23,967 nucleotides of DNA from an uncultured Novosphingobium sp. (GTDB lineage: Bacteria > Pseudomonadota > Alphaproteobacteria > Sphingomonadales > Sphingomonadaceae), in assembly GCA_946886365.1 (NCBI GenBank), contig CAMPIM010000051.1, positions 1-23,967 of the forward strand. Reading direction: 5' to 3'. The notes below the pieces were generated by a model. It saw nothing but the letters and a program-made list of their open reading frames with translations, ran no database searches and had not been told where the DNA came from. This document shows positions 7,118 to 15,379 of this stretch, one piece after another. A program made the position numbers and the translations under genes. Each line of letters starts with the position of its first letter. Within the stretch, counting starts at the first letter, position 1.

Positions 7118-7999
7118 TCAGATACTCCAGCTGTAGCCGTGGGGCAGGGCGAGAAGGTCCGAAATGCGGTTAAGCTGCCCCGACCAGGCGTGCAGCCAGC
7201 GGCGGCAGGACAGGCGCTCGCTGGTAGCGAGGAGCGGGGATTTCAATGCCTCTGTGAATGTGAGACCCAGCGCGTCGATGCGCGCGTAAATGCCTGGCGA
7301 AAGAACGGGCATCTCCAATATGCGGCCGTTGACCTCCATGAGCCTCTGGCGGGCCTTGCCGCCGATAGGCTTGCCATTCTTGTCGATGATGCCGGGATCC
7401 CAGAGGACGAAGTCCTCATCCTTGCCGGCCGCCATATTCTTGACCACGACATAGTCAGCGTCGGGCCCGAACTGTTCGATCGCGACCAGAACCGAGGAAA
7501 TGGAGGCGAGCAGCGGCGTGATCGGCAGCATCACCACGAAACGTCGGCCCGCCTGGCGATGCGCATCGACCAGATCGCGCGAACCCAGATTCTCATTGAG
7601 ATTGGCAAGGTCCGTGAGGGATCCGCCGGGCAGGTCTATGGCGATCAACTGGGCATCCCGTTCGGCGAGGTCAAGCAGCATACCTCGCTCGCGCGAAGAT
7701 CGGCCGTCGAGATATAGGATGCCGGTCATCGCGTCCTGTTCGGGACTGGCGAAACCGTCGCCATCCCGGTTGCCGAGGAAGCTGAGCAACTGGCCATTGT
7801 CGGCGTCGCCATCCACCCCGATCACCTGATAGGCGGCAGGGCTGGTGAGGTGAAAGCGCAGCAGTTCGATCGACCCGCGCGTCATCGTACTCTTGCCGAT
7901 GCCGCCCTTGTGGCTGGGCACGACTACTGTCGTTTTGGCCGGAATAAGCTGAGAGCTGGAAGCCGCGTCGGCGGGTTTGTGGTCGCTTTTGCTGGGCAT
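7118..7999 (-). CDS. ParA/MinD-like deviant Walker ATPase
   Basis: A 293-residue P-loop ATPase of the SIMIBI class. It has the deviant Walker A motif KGGIGKST (31-38) with the signature second lysine, a switch-like GVDGDADN (61-68) and a Walker B strand LIAIDLPGG. The N-terminal 20 residues are low-complexity and polar. The Walker A' position and the TLTDLA-like region resemble plasmid-borne ParA relatives (as in mobilisation or conjugation operons) rather than chromosomal ParA; no N-terminal HTH is present. The ribosome site AAGGAAAG lies seven bases before the ATG at 7999. It is the second gene of a set with a putative DNA-binding protein 35 bases upstream and a coiled-coil protein three bases downstream. 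Likely role: positioning of a DNA or protein cargo by ATP-driven dimerisation; partition and mobilisation cannot be told apart from sequence. Confidence 0.85.
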   Translation of the reverse strand: MPSKSDHKPADAASSSQLIPAKTTVVVPSHKGGIGKSTMTRGSIELLRFHLTSPAAYQVIGVDGDADNGQLLSFLGNRDGDGFASPEQDAMTGILYLDGRSSRERGMLLDLAERDAQLIAIDLPGGSLTDLANLNENLGSRDLVDAHRQAGRRFVVMLPITPLLASISSVLVAIEQFGPDADYVVVKNMAAGKDEDFVLWDPGIIDKNGKPIGGKARQRLMEVNGRILEMPVLSPGIYARIDALGLTFTEALKSPLLATSERLSCRRWLHAWSGQLNRISDLLALPHGYSWSI

Positions 8000-8034
8000 G
8001 AGCTTTCCTTGGGTCGTGAGGGCGGATGATGGTG

Positions 8035-8625
8035 TCAGGCCTGATGGCGCGGCATGCGCGCGCGCGTGTTGAAGCCTGAGAAGGTGGGGCGCTGCTCTGG
8101 CGGTTCAGGCTGGGGATCGGGCGGCGGCGCTTGCCGCTCGGGCGTACGGGCCGCGCGATCCTGCTCAGCGATCGGGTCGGCGGGGGAGGGGCCGGGCTTT
8201 GCCGGCCCGGGATGCGGGACGGAAGTCGCCGACTTCTGCTCCTTCACAATCCGGTGATAATAGACGCCTAGGGTGGCGGCACCGATCGCGTAACCGAGCG
8301 AGGTCAGCCAGTCCGCGATGCGGGAAAAGGAATGATCCGCCTCGCGCCGTGCCTGGATGTTGGGAAACATCGCCCGCACTACATCGGTCAGCGACACCTC
8401 CTGGCGCAGCGTATAGCCGCGTCTAAGTGCGGGGTCTTCCTTCACCGACGATGGCCAGTCGAACCGGCTCATCTGTTTGAGGCGTGAGCGCAGGCGGGCG
8501 CGGGCGTCGGCAGAAAGATCAGGATAAAGCTCAAAATCAACAGCATCGGCGCGGGCTGACAGAGCGATGAAGGCCAGATCCTCAAGATGGGTTGATGCCA
8601 GGCGCTGAGGGTTCGGTTCGGTCAT
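8035..8625 (-). CDS. Putative HTH-type accessory protein with a proline-rich tail
   Basis: A 196-residue protein. Residues about 85-130 (DHSFSRIADWLTSLGYAIGA then ATLGVYYHRI) have the pattern S-x-x-x-IA-x-WL-x-x-x-G-x-x-I-x-x-x-TL-x-x-Y of small helix-turn-helix proteins found in plasmid mobilisation regions; the same segment is mildly hydrophobic, so a membrane helix is an alternative. The last 60 residues are rich in Pro, Ala and charged residues and probably disordered. It precedes the ParA-like gene by 35 bases on the same strand. Together with its neighbours it suggests a partition or relaxosome-accessory module, but there is no relaxase or ParB in the window. The ribosome site before the ATG at 8625 is weak. 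Confidence 0.7.
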   Translation of the reverse strand: MTEPNPQRLASTHLEDLAFIALSARADAVDFELYPDLSADARARLRSRLKQMSRFDWPSSVKEDPALRRGYTLRQEVSLTDVVRAMFPNIQARREADHSFSRIADWLTSLGYAIGAATLGVYYHRIVKEQKSATSVPHPGPAKPGPSPADPIAEQDRAARTPERQAPPPDPQPEPPEQRPTFSGFNTRARMPRHQA

Positions 8626-8675
8626 GAACGGGTGCTAGCGTCGCGCCCGATGGGAGGGAAGTCTTTTGCCGGGGA

Positions 8676-9131
8676 TCAGAACAGATGCCAGGGCGGCGTC
8701 ACGTTCACGGTCAGCCATCCGTCGCCATTCTCTTCGATACGGTTTATCAGCACGCCGTCCATCGCGAGAGGCGGAGAAACCAGCGAACTTAATGGCTCTC
8801 CTTGCAGGCCTGTCATCGCAGTCGCGGGTAACTTTCCCATGCAGGAAAAAATGCAGTTGCGCGGAGCATGTTCGCGATACTGCCAAATCGGACCGTCTGC
8901 GCTGCTATGCTCCACCTCGATCAAGAGATAACGGGATTTACGGGCGATCTGCGTCACATTGATGCTCGTGGTTTCTGCAATGCCTCGGATGAGGGGATGA
9001 TCTCTCCGCAGTACGGCGCTTGCCTTGCAACAAACAAGCGCGTTGAGAGCTTCATCAAGGTGGTCAGGCAGCAGGGCCGCTTTGCGCAGCAATTTTCGCG
9101 TCGGCCCAGAGAGGTGCCGCTTCATACCCAT
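8676..9131 (-). CDS. Hypothetical protein at the head of the plasmid-type module
   Basis: A 151-residue protein I do not recognise. A good ribosome site (AAGG, seven bases before the ATG at 9131) and its place 50 bases upstream of the HTH-type gene on the same strand support it as real. The N-terminus is basic (MGMKRHLSGPTRKLLRKAA), a central strand-rich part follows (SRYLLIEVEHSS), and the C-terminal portion MDGVLINRIEENGDGWLTVN looks like a beta hairpin. It contains six cysteines without a clear metal motif. A competing reading on the other strand (8868-9458) lacks any family features. Codon use is less GC-rich than in the catabolic genes, in keeping with accessory DNA. Confidence 0.55.
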   Translation of the reverse strand: MGMKRHLSGPTRKLLRKAALLPDHLDEALNALVCCKASAVLRRDHPLIRGIAETTSINVTQIARKSRYLLIEVEHSSADGPIWQYREHAPRNCIFSCMGKLPATAMTGLQGEPLSSLVSPPLAMDGVLINRIEENGDGWLTVNVTPPWHLF

Positions 9132-9337
9132 TCTCTACCTTGCTTCTGCAATGACGTGCGGCGTTGCTTAGCCCATCAGACAAATTACAGATTTCACCGC
9201 TCACGACAGATCGTTCAAGCCTTTGATTGCCAACTGCCAAACGCCCTATTGTTACTCCGACATAGCCTGATGGAGGGTTGCCGTTCTACAACAAATTGCG
9301 TGATCAGGGCGGACCGGGCGGACGGACGTACCAGTAA

Positions 9338-10222
9338 TTATTTGTCGCCATACCAGGGGAAGAAGGGCGGCATCTTTGACGCCTTCCCCGTGAATTCCGC
9401 TGGCCGCTTTTCATTGAAGGCGCGCACGCCTTCCCTGCCGTCCGCCTGGCTGGTGTAGAATACAGCCAGCGATTCCGTCAGATGCGCCTGCCACGGATCG
9501 GACTGCGCGCTGTTGCGGTTCAGCATCTGGCGGATCAGCGCGATCGAAACGGGCGAACGATCCTTGACCAGCGACCGGGCAAAGGCCTTCGCCTCCTCGA
9601 CCAGCGTCTCGGCCGGGAACACCCCGTGCACCAGACCCTTGTCATGCGCTTCGGCGGCATCGAAAATATCGGCCTTGTAAGCCCATTCCATCGCCTGTTC
9701 CAAACCGACGATGCGCGGCAGGAAGAAGGACGAGCATGCCTCCATCGTGATGCCCAGCCGTCCGAAGACAAAGCCGAAGCGCGCCTTTTCCGAGGCGAAG
9801 CGGAAATCCATCGGCAGCAGCATGGTCGAGCCAATACCCACCGCCACACCATTCACCGCGCCGACGATCGGTTTCAGGCAATCATACATCGCCATCGCCA
9901 CGCGCCCGCCCGTGTCCCGCACGCCCTTCAGGATCGCCGGATCATCGCCACGCTCGCGCAGATCCTCCATGCTCAGCGTCATGCTTTCGTCCAGACCAAA
10001 GACGTTGCCGCCGACTGACAGGTCCATGCCCGCACAGAAAGCGCGGCCCTCGCCCGTCACCACGATCACGCGGACGGCATCATCCTGGCTCGCCCGGCCA
10101 TAGGCGTCGATCAGCTCTTCGCACATTTCGACGGTGAAGGCGTTCAGCTTGTCCGGCCGGTTCAGCGTCAGCAGCAGCACGCCGTCATCTTCGACTTCGT
10201 AGCGGATCGTATTGTAGCTCAT
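9338..10222 (-). CDS. Crotonase-fold enoyl-CoA isomerase/hydratase-family protein
   Basis: A 294-residue crotonase-superfamily enzyme acting on acyl-CoA thioesters. CoA and oxyanion-hole motifs are clear: NRPDKLNAF (21-29), AFCAGMD (61-67) and NGVAVGIGS (124-132). Aligned without gaps to mitochondrial enoyl-CoA hydratase, the two catalytic glutamates are missing (T133 and F153 stand there). Instead E161 in LGITMEACSS matches the single glutamate of the peroxisomal Eci1/ECI2-type delta3,delta2-enoyl-CoA isomerases. An isomerase-like reaction is thus more likely than classical hydration. The start at 10222 is chosen because GGGGA lies nine bases ahead; an ATG at 10228 overlaps the upstream stop as ATGA but has its ribosome site too close. 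It is cotranscribed with the nitronate-monooxygenase-family gene. It ends with TAA at 9338. Confidence 0.88.
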   Translation of the reverse strand: MSYNTIRYEVEDDGVLLLTLNRPDKLNAFTVEMCEELIDAYGRASQDDAVRVIVVTGEGRAFCAGMDLSVGGNVFGLDESMTLSMEDLRERGDDPAILKGVRDTGGRVAMAMYDCLKPIVGAVNGVAVGIGSTMLLPMDFRFASEKARFGFVFGRLGITMEACSSFFLPRIVGLEQAMEWAYKADIFDAAEAHDKGLVHGVFPAETLVEEAKAFARSLVKDRSPVSIALIRQMLNRNSAQSDPWQAHLTESLAVFYTSQADGREGVRAFNEKRPAEFTGKASKMPPFFPWYGDK

Positions 10223-10224
10223 GA

Positions 10225-11199
<975 letters not shown>

Positions 11200-11312
11200 T
11201 CAATCATTCCCCTTTTGATCAAGCCGCTTCCGCCTCGGCCGTGCTATGCGACCGCCAACTCAGAAGGCTAACGCTCTCCTGATGGGGCAGGTCAGCTAAT
11301 TTGCGGCTACTT

Positions 11313-12530
11313 CTACATAATAGCTGCCGTTTTATGCTTTTGGAAGAATTGTGCGCGAACGCCAATGATCAGGATCAACGCCGCCAGACCCGCAGCGACA
11401 GATAGGGCTTGGAAAGATGCGGCAAAACCATAGTTGCTGTTCATTCCACCAAAAACGAATGGAATGAGAAATGGACCCATGTGATAGCTTGCAAAAACCC
11501 CTCCCATTGTCATCGCGCGACGTGCAGGTGGCATTTTATCCAACAAGAAGTTGGTAATTGCAGGCTCGAGCATAACCGTCGAGGGCCCGCCAATGATTGC
11601 TGCAATCCAAAGTTGGTAGGTCTCAGTCGCGAAGGAAAAAGTCATCATGCTGACGGAGGACAATATTAGTGATAATGATATTATCGCTAGTGGGTGCATC
11701 TTTTTGTGAAGATAGATGAATATAAACGAAAACATGATTGAACATGCAAGCTTTGGCGCCATGAGATTGGCATAGACCGACGGGGAATATCCTTTTTCCG
11801 CAACCAAGAAAGGCAGCTGAGTAAAAACGTTGTAAGTCACTATGGCCAAAAAGATATTCCCGATCAGCGCCAGTACGAGCACTGGCGTAGATCGATCGCG
11901 CACCCAAGGGACGGTAGCGATCTTTATACTTTCCTGTGGAGCTATCTGCCGCTGTTCAGGGCGAACGCGAAGTATGACGAAAATGATAAGCGGGATCCCC
12001 ACCAAATAGGCATAAAGTGGGCTAGACCAGCCATAGCTAGATGAAAGATAACCAGCTAATTGGATGGCCCCTAGGACAAAGAGAGACATAATCGCCTGTT
12101 GATAGCCGAGCAGCTTGGTACGGGCCTCGCCTGAATAGAGATCTCCGATCAGCGACAGGATGACAGACATCAGCCCTCCCGCGCCGACGCCGAGCAGGAA
12201 GCGAAATGTCAGTAGTAGTGCAAATTCATCGGTGAACGCGCAGCCTATGCCGCCGAGCGTGATGATGCTAAGCGAAGATACAAGAACCCATTTCCTGCCG
12301 ATACGATCTGCAACCCAACCAACAAAGGGCGCAAAAAGCATGCCGATACCCGGAACAGTCACCAGCATCTGCGCCCGTTTGATACCTTCTGCGCCGCCCC
12401 CCAATTGCCCCGCAAGATAGGATAGGCCGGGTGCCAGCAGCGTCGTCGTAAAGGTATTGGGCACAACCGCGAAGAGCATGAACAGCAGCATGGGCCAACC
12501 GTGCTGCAGGACTGAGTTTGAACTCTTCAT
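11313..12530 (-). CDS. Major facilitator superfamily transporter
   Basis: A 405-residue inner-membrane protein with about 12 hydrophobic spans and a central loop near residues 190-215 (RVRPEQRQIAPQES). MFS motif A is present between the second and third spans (GWVADRIGRKW, 71-81). Proton-driven uptake or efflux of a small organic molecule is expected. The context (CoA synthetase upstream, crotonase and flavoprotein downstream) suggests uptake of a carboxylic acid or efflux of a product, but the substrate cannot be read. The gene is visibly richer in A and T than its neighbours (for example 11630-11720), with many ATA, AAA and TTA-type codons, which suggests separate acquisition. A purine-rich GAGAGCGAAA precedes the ATG at 12530. 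Confidence 0.9.
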   Translation of the reverse strand: MKSSNSVLQHGWPMLLFMLFAVVPNTFTTTLLAPGLSYLAGQLGGGAEGIKRAQMLVTVPGIGMLFAPFVGWVADRIGRKWVLVSSLSIITLGGIGCAFTDEFALLLTFRFLLGVGAGGLMSVILSLIGDLYSGEARTKLLGYQQAIMSLFVLGAIQLAGYLSSSYGWSSPLYAYLVGIPLIIFVILRVRPEQRQIAPQESIKIATVPWVRDRSTPVLVLALIGNIFLAIVTYNVFTQLPFLVAEKGYSPSVYANLMAPKLACSIMFSFIFIYLHKKMHPLAIISLSLILSSVSMMTFSFATETYQLWIAAIIGGPSTVMLEPAITNFLLDKMPPARRAMTMGGVFASYHMGPFLIPFVFGGMNSNYGFAASFQALSVAAGLAALILIIGVRAQFFQKHKTAAIM

Positions 12531-12863
12531 TTTCGCTCTCTCTCCATATCTCGCCTCGACTGACGGGAGCCTGACAAACTTCGATATTTTTATTACTCAC
12601 GGACGGTATCTTTGGAAATTAGTTGCACGCAATATCAAGTTAAGATTTCACACATATGAAGATCGGGATGAGTATATATCGCATATTTAAGTGATAGATA
12701 AAGTTGCACCGATTTTTCCGAAGTTGGAACGCCTTCCGTTATAACCTTGCCAGATCTGGCCGTTGATCTTCCACCCGAAGACATGACCGTTATGAATATA
12801 ATTAGATTTAATCCTTGCCCTATTTCTTTATGACGGTATCCAAACGCATTAGGGCCTCTGCAG
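12531..12863. other. AT-rich intergenic region, no gene seen
   Basis: The 333 bases between two leftward genes are strikingly AT-rich around 12580-12700 and 12790-12835 (runs such as ATATTTTTATTACT and GAATATAATTAGATTTAAT). The promoter of the transporter gene is expected here on the minus strand. Short frames in the region have no family character. No clear terminator for the CoA synthetase gene was found. Confidence 0.5.
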
Positions 12864-14987
12864 CTACTTCCGCACGATGAGCGCATCGACGGCGGTAATG
12901 CGCTCGCCGGTGCAGATCAGCGGATTGATGTCGATTTCCGAAATACGGTCAGCATGATCGGCGGCGAAGCGCCCGACATTGCAAATGATGCTGACAAGCT
13001 GGTCGATATCGGCCCGATCCGAGCCACGAAAGCCGTCGAGCAGGGCAAAGCCCTTGAGGTTGCGGAGCATCCGGTCGGCCTCTGCCGGGGTCACTGGCGC
13101 CGGTAGCAACTGGGTATCACGCAATAATTCGACCATGATGCCGCCCATGCCGACGACGAGCAGCGGACCAAATTGCGGATCGTTGCGTACGCCGACCATC
13201 AGCTCCACGCCGGGTGGAATCATGGGCTGCACAAGCACGCCCCGAATGTTGTGAGGGGACGTCGCGCGCAGGGCGTTCGCCATGACCGAGCCATGGGCTT
13301 CCCGCAGGCCATCCTCGTCGCCGAGGTTCAGGCGGATGACCCCTGCCTCTGTCTTGTGGGGGATCGCGGGGGACTCGACCTTGATGACGACGGGATACTG
13401 GCCCGACGCCGCGTCCACAGCTTCGTCAGCGTTTTGCACAAGCCGTTCCTGCACGACCGGCACGCCGTAGAGAGAGAGGACGTCCTTCGCTTCCCGCTCG
13501 GTCAATATGGTGCTGCCAGCCTGATCCAGCAGTATTGCTGCCCGATCGCGAACTTCAATCGGCAGCGTTACAGCGGCGTCTTGCGTCGGGGCATTGCGCA
13601 GATCGCTGCGCCACTGCCAGGCAGCCAGGGTGCTGAAACAGCGATCAAAGGAGCGGAACAGACCGACATGCGGATGTCGCTCGGCATCGATCAGGCCGGG
13701 GCCTTCGAGCCAATCGGTGAAGGATATCCAGCAGCTCGCTTTCCCCGCCCGCGCGGCTTCGCGGCCCAATGTGTCGATCCGGTCGATCGTCCCAGCAGAC
13801 GCATAAGGGTTGGCTAGCACAACGGCGCCATAAGTAGGATCGGCAAACAGTGCATTAAGACAAGCGGCAAGCGAGGCGGGGTTGTTTACGACCTGCGCCG
13901 TCACGTCGCAGGGATTGCGCGCGGAGCCGAAGTCGGGGACGTTCGCATCCAGCACCGCCTGTGCCGCTGCTTCGGGCTGGAGCAGCGCTATGCCATGCGC
14001 TTCAGCCTTGTCGGCAGCGATGACGGTTGCGCCGCCGGAGGTGGCGATGACTGCAGCCGCTTTTGCCTTTGCCGGACCCATCTTCGCGAAGAAGGCAGCG
14101 GTTTCCATCAACGCTTCGAGTTGGTCCACGAAGATCACGCCGTAACGTTCGAGCGCCGCGCGGTATGCTGCGTGCGAACCGGCGAGCGAGCCGGTATGCG
14201 ACATGGCAGCGCTGGCGCCCTGTTCGCTTTCGGCAATCTTGTAGAGGATGAGTGGCTTGTCCGCTGCCCATGCCAACCGCGCAGCCTCGATCATGCGGCC
14301 GGGATCGTTCATTCCTTCGAAAAGGCAGGCTATGGCGCGGCAGCCGGGGTCGCCCACTAGATAGGAAACGAAATCGGCGACATCGACATCGCAACTATTG
14401 CCCGATGCCAACATGTGGCTGACCTGGGTGCCGCGCTCAATGGATTGGATCAGGGCGTTGCCGAGTGCGCCCGACTGGCTGACGATGCCGACGGAATGAG
14501 CGGCAGGCGCATTGAGCTGCGTTTCGCTGTAGAAGGTGATGTTCGCGCCGATCGTGAAGTTGGCTAGGCCGATGCAGTTGGGACCGATGATCCGCATGCC
14601 GCTTTCCTGGGCGATGCGGGTTAGTTCATCCTGTTCGGCCATGCCCTGTTCGGTGCCGACTTCTGCAAAGCCGGACGCATAGATGATGCAACCACCGACG
14701 CCTGCGCCTGCGCATTCACGAACGATGTCGATAACCTGACCCCGTCCAGTCGCTACCACGACGCAGTCGGGCACTTTTGGCAGGGCGCTGATGGAAGGGT
14801 AGCAGGCGCGCCCCGCTATCTCCTCATAACGAGGATTGATCTGGAACAGTTCGCCCTGAAAATGTGCGAGCCTTGCGATGGTCCGCGCGCCGAAGGATGA
14901 CGGATTAGTCGAGACGCCGATGACTGCGATAGTTTCCGGCGAGAGACTCCGGATAAGTTGGTCCCGGCTGTAGACTTTCCTGCTCAT
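12864..14987 (-). CDS. NDP-forming acyl-CoA synthetase (acetate-CoA ligase, ADP-forming type)
   Basis: A 707-residue single-chain enzyme of the succinyl-CoA-synthetase superfamily that activates a carboxylic acid with CoA and ATP (or GTP), releasing NDP and phosphate. Order of domains: CoA-binding Rossmann domain (IAVIGVSTNPSSFG, 20-33), ligase domain with GIVSQSGALG (167-176) and the phosphorylated histidine H264 in MSHTGSLAG, a second ligase-type domain, and a C-terminal ATP-grasp domain (VVIKVESPAIPHKTE, then EIDINPL near the end). This fused alpha-beta layout is shared with sphingomonad feruloyl-CoA synthetase (FerA) and with acetyl- and pimeloyl-CoA type ligases, so an aromatic, branched or terpenoid acid may be the substrate. 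The gene is divergent from the Coq4/DUF35/thiolase genes. Confidence 0.92.
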   Translation of the reverse strand: MSRKVYSRDQLIRSLSPETIAVIGVSTNPSSFGARTIARLAHFQGELFQINPRYEEIAGRACYPSISALPKVPDCVVVATGRGQVIDIVRECAGAGVGGCIIYASGFAEVGTEQGMAEQDELTRIAQESGMRIIGPNCIGLANFTIGANITFYSETQLNAPAAHSVGIVSQSGALGNALIQSIERGTQVSHMLASGNSCDVDVADFVSYLVGDPGCRAIACLFEGMNDPGRMIEAARLAWAADKPLILYKIAESEQGASAAMSHTGSLAGSHAAYRAALERYGVIFVDQLEALMETAAFFAKMGPAKAKAAAVIATSGGATVIAADKAEAHGIALLQPEAAAQAVLDANVPDFGSARNPCDVTAQVVNNPASLAACLNALFADPTYGAVVLANPYASAGTIDRIDTLGREAARAGKASCWISFTDWLEGPGLIDAERHPHVGLFRSFDRCFSTLAAWQWRSDLRNAPTQDAAVTLPIEVRDRAAILLDQAGSTILTEREAKDVLSLYGVPVVQERLVQNADEAVDAASGQYPVVIKVESPAIPHKTEAGVIRLNLGDEDGLREAHGSVMANALRATSPHNIRGVLVQPMIPPGVELMVGVRNDPQFGPLLVVGMGGIMVELLRDTQLLPAPVTPAEADRMLRNLKGFALLDGFRGSDRADIDQLVSIICNVGRFAADHADRISEIDINPLICTGERITAVDALIVRK

Positions 14988-15079
14988 ATATTCTCACTTT
15001 AAATCAATCGTAGCAAGGCTTGACTGCGTTGAGGTCCGATGCCGTTTCCCAACAGCGGCGATCGGAACTTGAACTCGGA

Positions 15080-15191
15080 CAGCCGGGTCAGGGGCGGTCG
15101 TGTATTCGTGGTCCGAAAACGAGCGTAGACGGGTAGCCCCGATCGCTCGCACGAGCCGCAATACCGGCTTTTAATGGTTCTGACCCGGCTG
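15080..15191. repeat. 112-bp element with perfect 12-bp terminal inverted repeats
   Basis: CAGCCGGGTCAG (15080-15091) returns inverted as CTGACCCGGCTG (15180-15191). The 88 bases between contain a further short inverted pair, GAGCG (15121-15125) and CGCTC (15144-15148). It could be a MITE-like element, a long cruciform or a structured leader. It does not have the conserved ends of an integron attC site. Confidence 0.45.
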
Positions 15192-15263
15192 CCCCATCCC
15201 TCCATTCGTAAACAATCCAAACGGTCGGTAGCCTAATTTTTTGCTGACGTAAATGATCTATCT

Positions 15264-15278
15264 ATGCCGAATTGGCAT
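15264..15278. promoter_or_regulatory. Candidate operator dyad ahead of the Coq4-family gene
   Basis: ATGCC and GGCAT flank a 5-base spacer GAATT, about 100 bases before the ATG at 15380 and within the divergent promoter region. The arms are short, so this is only a candidate site. Confidence 0.3.
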
Positions 15279-15379
15279 GGGGGCCTTATCTACTCGGAAT
15301 TAGACATCGCGCTTGCTTCACCTATCCTGAAACGGCTTGCTGGCATGCGTCAGCACGATGGATAGCAGAGGAATATGCC

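Larger units (their letters stand above)
14988..15379. promoter_or_regulatory. Divergent promoter region between CoA synthetase and Coq4-family gene
   Basis: This 392-base gap must hold the promoters of both divergent units. It contains a 112-bp inverted-repeat structure (15080-15191) and a small dyad ATGCC-GAATT-GGCAT (15264-15278), both described separately. I could not name convincing -35/-10 boxes. The TetR-family regulator encoded at 17943-18680 is a candidate for binding here. Confidence 0.5.

Noticed and set aside
8868..9458. 196-residue plus-strand open frame
   Set aside because: It overlaps both the 151-residue minus-strand gene and the end of the crotonase gene, and has no family character.
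14999..15220. 73-residue minus-strand open frame in the divergent promoter region
   Set aside because: It spans the 112-bp inverted repeat, is Arg/Ser-rich and has no ribosome site or family likeness.
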